Positions 47,715 through 56,871 of a stretch of 64,000 bases of DNA are shown here, one piece after another (within the stretch, counting starts at the first letter, position 1; each line of letters begins with the position of its first letter). The position numbers were made by a program, and so were the translations under genes. Source of the DNA: Methanocella_A sp963769045 (GTDB lineage: Archaea > Halobacteriota > Methanocellia > Methanocellales > Methanocellaceae); contig CAVYKK010000030.1 of the NCBI GenBank assembly GCA_963769045.1, positions 1 to 64,000 on the forward strand. Reading direction: 5' to 3'. A model generated the notes under the pieces. It did no database searches and was not told the origin of the DNA. It was given only the letters and a program-made list of their open reading frames with translations.

Positions 47715-48338
47715 ATGCGGGTAATCAACGTCAACGGAGTCTTCTACGACTCTAACGCATATCTAATTGACGCAAAGCGTAAAACCCTTGTGGACGCGGG
47801 CATCGACGGGGTACGCGTGCTCAAGAGCCTGCCCGCCGATCTCGACCTGATCGTGCTCACACACTGTCATTACGATCATATCGCCGCGGTCCCGGAGATC
47901 GTGGCCGTGACGGGCGCGAAGGTAGCCATGCACGAGGACGACGTGGCGGCGCTCAAGAGCGATCACATCAACGGAGCGGCCATGTTCGGCCGCCGGCTAC
48001 CCGCTTTCAAGATAGACAGGGTCCTGCGCGACGGCGACGTGATCGACCTGGGGAACGTGAAGCTCACGGTCATCCATACGCCCGGCCACACGCCCGGCAG
48101 CATATGCCTGTACGATCCGGCCTCGAAGGCCATGTTCACCGGAGACACCGTCTTCGAAGGCGGCAGCTTCGGCCGCACCGACATCGGCGGGGACGAGGAA
48201 CACATGATCAACTCGCTGGAAGCCCTGACTAAGTATGACGTCTCGGCCCTCTACCCCGGCCACGGCAACCCGGTCACCACAGGCGCGCACGAGTCTCTGC
48301 GGGCGTCACTTGCCAATGCAAAACACATGCTATTCTAA
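47715..48338 (+). CDS. Metallo-beta-lactamase fold hydrolase (glyoxalase II-like)
   Basis: 207 residues from ATG 47715, which has a GAGG site about ten bases ahead; the frame is open from a TTG at 47700. LTHCHYDHIAAVPEI is the HxHxDH zinc motif near residues 51-65, followed by HTPGHTPGSICLYD, FTGDTVFEGG and LYPGHGNPVTTG as later ligands. Fits small MBL thioesterases such as glyoxalase II-like enzymes; substrate not predictable. Cytoplasmic. Confidence 0.87.
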   Translation: MRVINVNGVFYDSNAYLIDAKRKTLVDAGIDGVRVLKSLPADLDLIVLTHCHYDHIAAVPEIVAVTGAKVAMHEDDVAALKSDHINGAAMFGRRLPAFKIDRVLRDGDVIDLGNVKLTVIHTPGHTPGSICLYDPASKAMFTGDTVFEGGSFGRTDIGGDEEHMINSLEALTKYDVSALYPGHGNPVTTGAHESLRASLANAKHMLF

Positions 48339-48367
48339 TGCTATACGTAGTGGTACGCATAGCGCGG

Positions 48368-48490
48368 TTAAAGGCCGCAGAGAACGCAGAGGGGCGCAGA
48401 GAACGCGGTTTCATTTTAAAGAAGGGCTCAGCGTAAAACCTCTAATAAAACTGCGTACTTTGCGCCCCTCTGCGTTCTCTGCGGCCTTAA
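48368..48490. repeat. Palindromic repeat (GGCCGCAGAGAACGC type)
   Basis: TTAAAGGCCGCAGAGAACGC with CAGAGGGGCGCAG on the left; TGCGCCCCTCTGCGTTCTCT and GCGGCCTTAA on the right. The arms match almost perfectly over about 30 bases. Member of the same general repeat class. Confidence 0.87.
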
Positions 48491-48564
48491 ACTGTTCCTG
48501 GCGTTCCGAGTCGCAAGCACAGGAATTTTTGTGGCTTAAAAAAAATATAGGCAGCATAAGCCAG

Positions 48565-48584
48565 GGGAGGCCTGCAGGCCTCCC
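48565..48584. terminator. Bidirectional terminator-like palindrome
   Basis: GGGAGGCCTGCAGGCCTCCC is a perfect 20-base palindrome, followed on the plus side by repeated T-runs. It lies between the converging genes at 47715 and 48662. Confidence 0.6.
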
Positions 48585-48661
48585 GCGAAGACTCATGCCC
48601 CTGTCGTTTTTATCGTCGTTTTTACTCGAGTTTTTAATAATTGCGTTTTTTTATAATCGCG

Positions 48662-49952
48662 TTATTTCTTCCTGTTCATGTACAGCAGGAGTCCGGCCAC
48701 TGCGATGATGGCCAGGGCTGCCACGATGGCCTCGAATCCAGGTGACTTGGTCTGCGTCGGAGCAGGGGCGGTCGTGTTGTTGGCAGGCATGGTGACCGGG
48801 GCCGTGGTGTTTGTGGCTGCAGTCATGTTGCCCGTCTCGTTCGCCGCGCTGGCTACGGTCGAGCTGCCGGCCGATGCCGGGTTGAGCGCGAAGCTCAGAT
48901 CGCGGTTGTCGTTCACGTCGACGGCCTGTGTTATTGAAGCGAACCCGTCTGCGCTCACGGCAATATCGGACGTGCCTTTGCTGACGCCGTCAAATCTGTA
49001 CTTGCCGAAGTCGTCGGTCTTCTGGATCGCATCGCCGAGGACGACACTTGCGCCACTGATGGGCTTGCCATCTGCGGCTGCGGTCACCGTGCCGGAGACT
49101 GCAGTACGTGGCCGGGACTGCGGCACCGGTACTGTCAGCCGTCGGGTAGCCCGGGGTCACGTTGTACGTGCCGTCCGGGTTGTAGGTGACAACGTCGTAG
49201 GGCGAGTATATCTTGGTGTAGGCGTTGTCGTAGAAGTCCTGGACGACGGCCGGGTCATAGGATACGCTCCCGACAGGCGCTGCAGGTGTCTCGGTCGGCG
49301 TCGGGGTCGGCGTCACTTCAGGCTCCTCAGTCGGCGTCGGCGTCACTTCAGGCTCCTCAGTCGGCGTCGGTGTTACAGTCGGCGTCGCGGTCGGCGTTTC
49401 TGCAGACAAGAATTTTACTGAGTGTATAGTCGGGCTTCCGACAGTTTCGTCAGGATCGGCCTTAGTAAGATCCAGTATGGCACTGTTTGGAGGCGCGCTG
49501 ACGCTAAAGCTTGTCGTCAAGTCGCCTACGTTGACGGTTCCGGTAATGCCATCTTCAGAAATAATCTTAGCCCAGAAGTCTGTAATGGCTAAGTCGCCAC
49601 TCAACGTGCCCGTGCCTATAGGGTTTCCGTTGAATTTGACCGAGTTGCCATTTATCTGGATCATGTACTGGCTACTGCCGGCACCGAGGCCGATGTTCAT
49701 CGAGTTGGCTGCATCGCCGACACGGAACAGTACAGAATAACTGAATGCGCCGCTGGCACCGGTTTCTAGGACATGCGTTGCGGATGCATGGGATTCTGTC
49801 CATGCACCCTCTACCCAGGCGGTGCCGCCTGTATTCCAGCCATTTGCATCGGTAATCCCGTAACCCGGGGATTCAAAATCCTGCGCCGAGGCAATGGTTA
49901 CCGCGAGCACCATAGTCGCTATCAGCAATAGAGATGTTAACGCTCTCTTCAA
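48662..49952 (-). CDS. PGF-CTERM surface protein with one frame break
   Basis: Signal peptide (LTSLLLIATMVLAVTIASA), then a beta-rich domain of about 170 residues and a Thr/Pro/Glu linker of TPTPTEEPEV repeats. Near 49101-49135 the frame changes. Skipping one base joins GAAVPATTAVSGTVTAAADG, the start of a carboxypeptidase-regulatory-like domain, and the protein then runs through an Asn/Thr-rich stretch (NTTAPVTMPANNTTAPAP) to PGFEAIVAALAIIAVAGLLL and NRKK. That tail is a PGF-CTERM signal for archaeosortase processing. The rebuilt length is about 430 residues. Probably an S-layer-linked exported protein. Confidence 0.8.
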
Positions 49953-50120
49953 TCTTCATCCTCCTTAGTCGTTTGTAGTACAGGGGCATTTCACCCTTGC
50001 ATTTCCTATAAAGGAGCCACGGTATCAAGCCTTGTTATTAAAAAAAGCGGTTTATTAAAATATCATTAATATTTATAGCGGTTTATATTCGTATTTAGAT
50101 AATTTTTTTAGAGCAAGCCC

Positions 50121-50417
50121 ATGGCGTATTTATATTTTCAAAAATATATTAGCTCCGGGCCAGCATCCGGATATTTAACCGCCACGTCGTATTTTAATGA
50201 AGTAGTCAGGGCAAATGGTTCACTATATATATTTTACCTGCACGACGACGAGGTCCATATTGACGATATACAATTTACTGCCACAGCTGACGTATTTTTC
50301 CATGAGAGGCTTGGACAGGAATTGAAAGGAGAGTATAAAAAATTCACTAAAATCGGGGCATTTATTAAAATATTTTACATAATATCACCGATTTTTCTTT
50401 TATTTTTTCAAATATAA
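50121..50417 (+). CDS. AT-rich hypothetical protein
   Basis: 98 residues, no family recognised. A soluble region (YLHDDEVHIDDIQFTATADV) is followed by a C-terminal hydrophobic helix (FIKIFYIISPIFLLFFQI). Much more AT-rich than its neighbours and without a clear ribosome site, so it may be acquired or not a gene at all. Confidence 0.35.
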   Translation: MAYLYFQKYISSGPASGYLTATSYFNEVVRANGSLYIFYLHDDEVHIDDIQFTATADVFFHERLGQELKGEYKKFTKIGAFIKIFYIISPIFLLFFQI

Positions 50418-50486
50418 TTCGCTAAATATTTGAATAATATTAATCCCCTTAAGTCATAACGTATTAATAAAAACCGGTAGAGGACT

Positions 50487-50972
50487 ATGGCTTACAAATC
50501 AGTGAAGGACCTGGACGCTATTGACATTAAGATCATCGAGCGGCTCTGTAAAGACTCGAGCGCTTCGCTGTCGGATATCGCCGAGGAGCTGGGCGTGTCC
50601 GCGTCTACGGTGCACAAGCGGATCAACCAGCTGAAGGATAACCACATCATCGAGCGGTTCACCATTTTGTTCGACCCGTCTATCCTGAACCTGCGGACTG
50701 TCGCGTTCGTCGGCATTGAACTTGAGCGGGACGCTTTGATGGGCCGTAAGAAGGAGGAAGTGGTCAGCAGCCTCTCCAGTATCCCCTATGTGATGGAGAT
50801 ACACGAGACGCTGGCGCCGTTCGACCTGATACTGAAGCTCCGCACGAGAAACGTGGAAAAATTGCGATCCGTGATCACCAGCATCGCTGCCATCGACGGC
50901 GTCATGGCCACCAACACGATCCTCACGACGAACAGGATAATGGAGCGGTTCCTGGAAATTCCGCCGGCCTGA
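50487..50972 (+). CDS. Lrp/AsnC-family regulator (1 of 3)
   Basis: 161 residues. The winged HTH reads LDAIDIKIIERLCKDSSASL then SDIAEELGVSASTVHKRINQ. The RAM effector domain follows (VAFVGIELERDALMGRKKEE and YVMEIHETLAPFDLILKLRT). Such proteins sense amino acids or other small ligands and bind promoters as dimers or octamers. It is a close paralog of the next gene: both share EELxVSxSTxHKRI, RFTILFDPSI and VMATNTILTT. TATA-like AACGTATTAATAA lies about 25 bases before the ATG, so the mRNA may be almost leaderless. Confidence 0.92.
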   Translation: MAYKSVKDLDAIDIKIIERLCKDSSASLSDIAEELGVSASTVHKRINQLKDNHIIERFTILFDPSILNLRTVAFVGIELERDALMGRKKEEVVSSLSSIPYVMEIHETLAPFDLILKLRTRNVEKLRSVITSIAAIDGVMATNTILTTNRIMERFLEIPPA

Positions 50973-51234
50973 AAGACCCGCGAACATGTGCACTGCGATC
51001 GGCTATCGCATGGGTATAATCGTCCTGATGGACAAGTCCTGTATCCAACAGTCCTCTTTTTTCTTGCACTGCAGGAAAAAGCCTTTATTCTAGCGGAACG
51101 AACCGTATTGTCGCAGCTCTGCAAAATTTATTTATAATCCAGTAATTATGATAATTCTTTCACTTACTAAGGAAAGCTTTATATAACTACAGCAAGCTAT
51201 TAATAATGTTGTTTAGCCCGGAGACGGTGACCGA

Positions 51235-51732
51235 ATGAGCTCCAAATTCAAAGGCAACCTCGATGAGACTGACCTGTTTATAATCAGGAGGCTGTGCGAA
51301 GACAGCAATACGTCGCTGGCCAGCATCGGGGAAGAGTTAAAGGTTTCCCCGTCTACGATACATAAGCGCATTTGCCGCCTTAAGGACGGCGGCATTATCG
51401 AGCGCTTTACCATTTTATTCGACCCGTCGATCATCAATCTGAACACCGTCGCGTTCGTCGGCATCGAGCTGGAGCGCAGCGCGCTGGTCGGGAAGAAGAA
51501 GGACGATGTTATCGGCCGGTTGCTCGACTTCAACGAAGTCCTGGAAATCCACGAGACGCTGGAGCCGTTCGACCTGATGCTCAAGCTCCGCACCAAGGAC
51601 GTCGACCTCCTGCGGGAAGTGATCGGCAACATTTCCGGCATCGAGGGCGTCATGGCGACCAACACGATTCTCACCACGAAAAAGATTCTCGAGACCCCCC
51701 TGAAGTACGACGATATCAACGGGGAAGCCTGA
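51235..51732 (+). CDS. Lrp/AsnC-family regulator (2 of 3)
   Basis: 165 residues. HTH: LFIIRRLCEDSNTSLASIGE with LKVSPSTIHKRICRLKDGG. RAM domain: NTVAFVGIELERSALVGKKK and LEIHETLEPFDLMLKLRTKD. Paralog of the 50487 gene with its own AT-rich promoter (TTTATATAAC near 51177). The following membrane-protein frame starts within a few bases of its stop, so it may regulate or be co-expressed with that gene. Confidence 0.92.
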   Translation: MSSKFKGNLDETDLFIIRRLCEDSNTSLASIGEELKVSPSTIHKRICRLKDGGIIERFTILFDPSIINLNTVAFVGIELERSALVGKKKDDVIGRLLDFNEVLEIHETLEPFDLMLKLRTKDVDLLREVIGNISGIEGVMATNTILTTKKILETPLKYDDINGEA

Positions 51733-51737
51733 TTATT

Positions 51738-52682
51738 CTGAAGCTGCGGATTCCGGGGAAGGTCCCTGGCGGTCAGGCGGCGCATTCCGTTTTCCGGTCA
51801 GTCCGCGACAGGCTGGCCAACACCAGTAAGCGTTATTTAATCGTCATCCTGCTCATAGTCCTGTCTGTCGCGTTGATTGGCAGCTACGTGCTGCTTTCCG
51901 GCATCTTTGCCGGCCCGTCCCATTTTGAAAATCCCCATTTCACGGTCGTGAGCGTTTCGAGCCAGCCGGCTTATCCCGGGGAAAGCGTCGCAGTGAGGGC
52001 GTTAATCGGCAACGACGAGCCCATGCAGGAGATCGCAATCCCCACGACCACGGAGCTGACCATCACTCCGGCCCCAGAGGATACCAAAGGCCTCACCGAG
52101 GTCACGGCCGTTCCCACGACGATCGTACAGATAGTCAGTGCCACGGGCAGTCATCTGGTGACCGCCCGCCTGTCCGGCGGCCAGGGCGTCGACATCGTCC
52201 GGGCCGTCAATGTGACGCTCAAAAGCGATGAGAGCAAAACGATCTCGTTCAGCTTCGGGCAGTTGCCGGCAGGGTCATACGTGGTTACAGTGACGGCGCC
52301 AAGCTATAACAACTCCACGATGAGCCTGCCCGTCCACGTTTATCAGGCTCCCGTATTCGGCGAATGGGTCGAAACGGGAGATGCGGCCTTCCAGATGGTC
52401 AACCTCGCGCATGACAGCGTGGACGTGGAGATCAGGAACAACGGCGAGCATACGGTAGTGTTCAGCGGCAGCCAGTATGCCATATTCGTAAACACCAGCC
52501 AGGGCTACGGTGCGATGCTCCAGGGGCTGGGGCAAACGACAGTCAGTCCTGGAAAGACGGTTACAATTCATGCGAATATCCCGATACAGGGGAGCTATTA
52601 CCTCGACTATTTCGCCATTAAGGCTCCGGAACGCAACGCGCTGATCAAGATCCCGGTAGAAGCCCGGATGAGCGCAGCTTAG
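51738..52682 (+). CDS. Exported/membrane-anchored beta-domain protein, start codon unusual
   Basis: The hydrophobic anchor KRYLIVILLIVLSVALIGSY is followed by an outer region with a Thr/Pro-rich part and two beta domains (VTARLSGGQGVDIVRAVNVT; FGQLPAGSYVVTVTAPSYNN). No ATG, GTG or TTG lies in frame before the helix. A TTG at 51873 would cut it in half. A CTG at 51738 (CTG AAG CTG CGG) gives a basic N-terminus and the full anchor, with GGGGAAG in front. Either a CTG start or a sequence error is needed. The function is unknown. Confidence 0.65.
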   Translation: MKLRIPGKVPGGQAAHSVFRSVRDRLANTSKRYLIVILLIVLSVALIGSYVLLSGIFAGPSHFENPHFTVVSVSSQPAYPGESVAVRALIGNDEPMQEIAIPTTTELTITPAPEDTKGLTEVTAVPTTIVQIVSATGSHLVTARLSGGQGVDIVRAVNVTLKSDESKTISFSFGQLPAGSYVVTVTAPSYNNSTMSLPVHVYQAPVFGEWVETGDAAFQMVNLAHDSVDVEIRNNGEHTVVFSGSQYAIFVNTSQGYGAMLQGLGQTTVSPGKTVTIHANIPIQGSYYLDYFAIKAPERNALIKIPVEARMSAA

Positions 52683-52834
52683 TATAGGTCACCCGGTTAT
52701 CACTCTGGCCGTGACATGGGCGGCATAGCGATACCTCATTGAACAGCGCTGATAAAAAGGAAAGCAGCGGGCCCTTTTTCCGAGAACCCCCGGGAACCCG
52801 CGGTTACGTGCTACCTGAAGCGAGGTACGACGGT

Positions 52835-53284
52835 TTACATGATATCCGTGTATGCCATCTCACGCACGGATTCCATGATAATCTTGATCTCCATGTCGGA
52901 GATGCCCAGGGGCGCGACCTTCTCGCTGAGGATACGCTTCATCTCGTCATAGTCACACGTGGCGATCATGAAGGTCAGGTTGTGGTCGCCGCTGGTGTGG
53001 TAGACCTGCAGGATATTGTCTATCCGGAGCAGCTTACGGGTGACCTCGTCCAGCCTGCCGGGGTCGACCTTGCACTGGTTGATCGCGTAGCAGTCCAGGC
53101 CGGCCTTCTTCTTGTTGATGACCACTGTGTAGCCCTTGATGACGCCGTCCTCTTCCATGATGCCGATGCGGTCTCGTACGGTCGACTGCGCGCGGTCGAT
53201 CTTCTTGGCCACTTCCTTGTAGGTCATCCTGCCGTTGCGCTGCAGAATGTTCAGGATTTTTTTATTCATCTTATCGATCTTCAT
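52835..53284 (-). CDS. Lrp/AsnC-family regulator (3 of 3)
   Basis: 149 residues. HTH: MNKKILNILQRNGRMTYKEV with KIDRAQSTVRDRIGIMEEDG. RAM domain: INQCKVDPGRLDEVTRKLLR, VYHTSGDHNLTFMIATCDYD and a final helix. It is a different subgroup from the two upstream paralogs. It is divergent from the KaiC-like gene at 53460 and shares an AT-rich gap of about 175 bases with it, so it may control that promoter. Confidence 0.92.
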   Translation of the reverse strand: MKIDKMNKKILNILQRNGRMTYKEVAKKIDRAQSTVRDRIGIMEEDGVIKGYTVVINKKKAGLDCYAINQCKVDPGRLDEVTRKLLRIDNILQVYHTSGDHNLTFMIATCDYDEMKRILSEKVAPLGISDMEIKIIMESVREMAYTDIM

Positions 53285-53407
53285 AGCACCATTCCCGGCA
53301 AAATATTTGCATTAATATAATTAAAATACTATAGGTATATAAATACTTGCCTTCGAGCCTGTCCGGTTACTAAGTATGCGCCGGAAGAATATATTGTTTC
53401 CGAGATA

Positions 53408-53415
53408 ATTATATA
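53408..53415 (+). promoter_or_regulatory. TATA box of the KaiC-like gene at 53460
   Basis: TTATATAC in an AT-rich gap. The expected transcript start is near 53435, after the ATGs at 53430 and 53433. That decides for the ATG at 53460 as translation start. Confidence 0.5.
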
Positions 53416-53459
53416 CTGTCGCGGGATAAATGATGCAGGTACAGGATCGGCGTCAGATC

Positions 53460-54200
53460 ATGGGCAAAGACACAGTAAGCACGGGTATCGAAGGCCTGGA
53501 TGACCTGCTCTGCGGCGGCATCCCCAAAGGCTCGACTATACTGATCACCGGGCCGCCGGGCGCCGGCAAGACCGTGATGTCGCTGCAGTACGCATTCTAC
53601 CACGCGAGCAGGGGAGACCGTGTCCTTTTCGTCAGCACCGTCGAGCCGATCTACAAGATCAACAAGTTCGCCTCCAGCCTCTCGTTCTATAACCTCGACC
53701 TGATCAGCGGCGGCATCAACCTCGAGTTCTACGAGCCGAAGATGAAACGTGGCTACGTCGAGTTCCAGGACTATTCGCTGGGCCAGATCATGGACGAGCA
53801 GTACGTCGGCGACGTGTACGACGGCATCCAGAAGAAAGTCACCCGCCGCAGCATCGACCACCTGATCCTCGACTCGATCACATCGATCAATATGCTGGTC
53901 AGCGACGAGATCGAGCGGCGCAAGAAGACACTGCTGTTCAGCGCGTGGGTGTCGCGCATGGGCTGCACCACGCTGCTGACCGCCGAGTCCGATGATGCAG
54001 GCTCCGGCACCGAGCGATATCTCGCAGACGGCATCATCGACCTGGGCCGGGAAGAGGTCGGCCGTGCCTGTGACTCCGGCGAACTGCACAGCAAAGGATG
54101 CCGCACCGTCGAAGTGACCAAGCTGCGCGGCAAAGAACACCTCGAAGGGAAATACGTCTACACAATCACCCGCGACGGCGTGAAAATCAAGCTGCCGTAA
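53460..54200 (+). CDS. KaiC-like RecA-fold ATPase (1 of 3)
   Basis: 246 residues, one KaiC domain. STGIEGLDDLLCGGIPKGST leads to Walker A ITGPPGAGKTVMS near 25-37. Walker B is HLILDSITSINMLVSD near 135-150. The end carries VEVTKLRGKEHLEGKYVYTI, as in archaeal single-domain KaiC proteins. It lacks the tandem domain and autokinase acids of cyanobacterial KaiC. The role is probably signalling or regulation by ATP-driven hexamers. Divergent from an Lrp/AsnC regulator; convergent with the M29-like gene, five bases apart. Confidence 0.87.
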   Translation: MGKDTVSTGIEGLDDLLCGGIPKGSTILITGPPGAGKTVMSLQYAFYHASRGDRVLFVSTVEPIYKINKFASSLSFYNLDLISGGINLEFYEPKMKRGYVEFQDYSLGQIMDEQYVGDVYDGIQKKVTRRSIDHLILDSITSINMLVSDEIERRKKTLLFSAWVSRMGCTTLLTAESDDAGSGTERYLADGIIDLGREEVGRACDSGELHSKGCRTVEVTKLRGKEHLEGKYVYTITRDGVKIKLP

Positions 54201-54204
54201 TCAC

Positions 54205-55260
54205 TCACAACAATATTTTGCCATCACGCATGATCTGCTTCCCGTCCACCCATATGGAGGGCCGCATGACGAGACAGTCCTGGTGGATAAACGCCTCGGC
54301 GTCGTTGTCGTAGTTGTAGCCGATAGCGAAATGGGCGGTGCCAACAACCTTCTCGTCCTCGATCAGGTTGCCGCTGATGTGCGCAGCCGGGTTTATACCG
54401 ATGCCCAGCTCGCCCAGGCTCCGTGCGTTTTTCCCGTATTCGGGCAGGCCTTTTTTCTTCGCCATCTTCTCTCCGCCCCGGATGGCGTCCAGGAGCATTC
54501 TGGCCTCTCTGCCGCCATCGATGCTTGTAACGTAGCCGTCTTTGACGAATACTCGCACCGGTGTCTTCGGTATCAGCGAATCTTTGATCAGGTCCATGGT
54601 CCCGTCGAAGACGATGACGCCGTTCGCCGAGCCGACCACCGGCGATATGCGCATTTCTCCGATGGGCAGGTCGCTCCACTCGCCAGGGGCGCGGCTCACG
54701 CCGTCTTCGGCATAGGCCTCTCTGCCTTTGATTGAAAAGGTTACATCGGTGCCTGCGGGCGTGGTTACCTGTACATCGGATGCATTTTTAAACGCCCCTG
54801 TAAACAGCGCCGCGTTTTCCGATATGGAGCTATAGTCCACCGCTACGCAACGTCGCAGGACGTCTGCCGTCGCCCCTTCGCAGATCAGGCATCTCATGCG
54901 GCGGTCGCCATCCGAAAGCGCGAACAGGGCGTGGTCGTACTTCTCGCCGTCCCGGCAGACGTAGCCGGTGTAATAGCCGAACGGGTCGTTGCCGGAAAGC
55001 CCGGTGCACATAGTAATGGTGATGTCCGGGCATGCCCGTATGGCCTCGAGCACGAGACGATCAGTGTCGTCGAACGTCGTCTTTTGCCCCTGCACCGCAA
55101 TGACTGCTTTGCCGCCCATTCGCCGGGCCTCGTCGGACAGGAGCCTGGCCATGTGAAACGCGTCTTCGCCAGTGTCGGTGACTATCAGCAATTCCTCGCC
55201 TTCCCGCAGCCCGAGCACGTCACCCAGGGCAGCTCTGGCAGCCTCTTTTAGCGTCGCCAA
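54205..55260 (-). CDS. M29-like (leucyl) aminopeptidase (1 of 2)
   Basis: 351 residues starting at TTG 55260 (ATLKEAARAALGDVLGLREG). AEDGVSRAPGEWSDLPIGEM supplies the conserved Glu of the metal site. NARSLGELGIGINPAAHISG, then DEKVVGTAHFAIGYNYDNDA and FIHQDCLVMRPSIWVDGKQI give the C-terminal Glu, His and Asp ligands of family M29 (AmpS/T-like). It probably cuts N-terminal residues from peptides in the cytoplasm. A near neighbour (55387) is a paralog with about half of the residues identical. Confidence 0.85.
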   Translation of the reverse strand: MATLKEAARAALGDVLGLREGEELLIVTDTGEDAFHMARLLSDEARRMGGKAVIAVQGQKTTFDDTDRLVLEAIRACPDITITMCTGLSGNDPFGYYTGYVCRDGEKYDHALFALSDGDRRMRCLICEGATADVLRRCVAVDYSSISENAALFTGAFKNASDVQVTTPAGTDVTFSIKGREAYAEDGVSRAPGEWSDLPIGEMRISPVVGSANGVIVFDGTMDLIKDSLIPKTPVRVFVKDGYVTSIDGGREARMLLDAIRGGEKMAKKKGLPEYGKNARSLGELGIGINPAAHISGNLIEDEKVVGTAHFAIGYNYDNDAEAFIHQDCLVMRPSIWVDGKQIMRDGKILL

Positions 55261-55386
55261 TAAAAAACACCCGCAGTTAAAAAGGATATGCCGTCCGGCG
55301 TTATCGGACTTTGTCGCGGTTAGGACGGCAGCAGGCCGGGAAGCTTTGCGCGCGTGCGCGAGCGCCCAGACTTACGATACCATTAC

Positions 55387-56448
55387 TCAGAATGTGCCGA
55401 GCAGGTCGCCGTCTTTCATGATCTGCTTCCCGTCGACCCACATGGACGGCCGCATGACGAGACAGTCCTGGTGTATAAGCGCCTCGGCGTCATAGTCATA
55501 GTTGCTGCCGATGGCAAAGTGCACGGTCTTTCCCAGCTTTTCGTCCTCGAGGAGCAGCCCGGTCATCTTTGCGGAGTAGTTGATGCCGATGCCTAACTCG
55601 CCCAGGTGGCGGGCGTTCTTCTCTTCGGCTTTCAGGCCCTTTTCCCGCGCCATCGCTTCGCCTTTCTGGATTACCCTGAGCAGATCAGCGGCCACTTTCC
55701 CGCCCTTGACGGAAGCCACGAACCCGTTCTCGAAGTTGACGACCACCGGCTTCTTCGGGATGACCGACTGAGGCACCAGGTCTACGGTGCCGTCGAAGGC
55801 GATCACGCCCTCTGCGGAGCCTACAGCCGGCGAGATGAAGACCTCTCCTGCCGGCACGTTGCCGCCCGTGCCGGGCAGCCGGAAGTCGCCGTCGTCAGCC
55901 ATGGCCTTGCGACCATCGATCGATATGGTAATATCGGTGCCGCCGGGGGCAGTGACATGCACCTCTTTGCCGCCGTCCAGCATTTTCTTGATCCTCGCCG
56001 CCGTCGCCTGCATAGCCTCGTAGTCTACGGCCACGCAGCGCCGGAACATGTCGACGGTCGTACCGGGCGACCAGAAGCCCCGGATGCGGCGATCGCCGTC
56101 CATGAGCTTGTCGGTGATGTGGTCGAATTTGCGGCCGTCCCGTCCGATGTAGCCGATCTGCAGCCCGTACGGGTCCTTGCCGATCTTGGAAGCGGACAGC
56201 GACACGTAGATGTCCGGGTTTGCCCGGATGGCCTCGAGCACCAGGCGCTCGGCATATGTGTAAACCGTCTTCTCTTCCTGCACCATCAGCGTCGGCCTGC
56301 CGCCGAGCGCCTTCGTCTGCTCGAACACGGCTTTAGCTATCGGAAAGACGTCTCCCTCGAAATTGGTGACAATCAGTACCTCTTCGCCCTCGCGCAGTCC
56401 GAGGACATCACGCATGGCCACCTTTGCGGCCTCGTTTAGCGTCGCCAG
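55387..56448 (-). CDS. M29-like (leucyl) aminopeptidase (2 of 2), likely CTG start
   Basis: Same domain order as its paralog: LGLREGEEVLIVTNFEGDVF, PGTGGNVPAGEVFISPAVGS, NARHLGELGIGINYSAKMTG and HQDCLVMRPSMWVDGKQIMK. The paralog's first codons (TTG, A-T-L-K-E-A-A) align with CTG-GCG-ACG-CTA-AAC-GAG here. The first standard start is a GTG nine codons later (56421), which would remove the conserved helix. GGAG lies eight bases before the CTG at 56448. A CTG start is therefore favoured, giving 353 residues. Role as for the paralog. Confidence 0.83.
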   Translation of the reverse strand: MATLNEAAKVAMRDVLGLREGEEVLIVTNFEGDVFPIAKAVFEQTKALGGRPTLMVQEEKTVYTYAERLVLEAIRANPDIYVSLSASKIGKDPYGLQIGYIGRDGRKFDHITDKLMDGDRRIRGFWSPGTTVDMFRRCVAVDYEAMQATAARIKKMLDGGKEVHVTAPGGTDITISIDGRKAMADDGDFRLPGTGGNVPAGEVFISPAVGSAEGVIAFDGTVDLVPQSVIPKKPVVVNFENGFVASVKGGKVAADLLRVIQKGEAMAREKGLKAEEKNARHLGELGIGINYSAKMTGLLLEDEKLGKTVHFAIGSNYDYDAEALIHQDCLVMRPSMWVDGKQIMKDGDLLGTF

Positions 56449-56871
56449 AAACCCATCTCCGCTAATGTATTGAAAACAGGGATGTCGTCAACGTTTTTAT
56501 AGCCTTTGGCGACCGGCGCCCGGGATTATGTCAGAATTGGCCCTCTGGCAGTCTTCTGTAAACATCGCCTGCCAGTATCTGTTTTCTCTGCGCATTCCAT
56601 CCGCCTGTGATCAGGGGTAATCCGAAGACCAATAAAGTTAAATTATGCGCCAGTAAATTATACTTTAAAGCCCGACGGTCTGAAAGTATATAAGGCCACG
56701 GATAATAAAATAGGTGAATGCAGAGGGCAAAGAATGGGTCAGGGCCGGGAGATACCGATGAATGCCGTCGTTCTACCCGATTATCAATAGCGTCTCCCGG
56801 CAGTTGCTTTATCATGACAACATTCAAGGCTTCGGGGGTACTCCCATTCGCGAGAACACAGGAAGGTAAAC
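56449..56871. other. Gap between M29-like and KaiC-like genes
   Basis: About 420 bases. Divergent promoters for the M29-like gene and the KaiC-like gene at 56872 must lie here. AAGTATATAAGG near 56685 is TATA-like. No gene seen. Confidence 0.45.
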
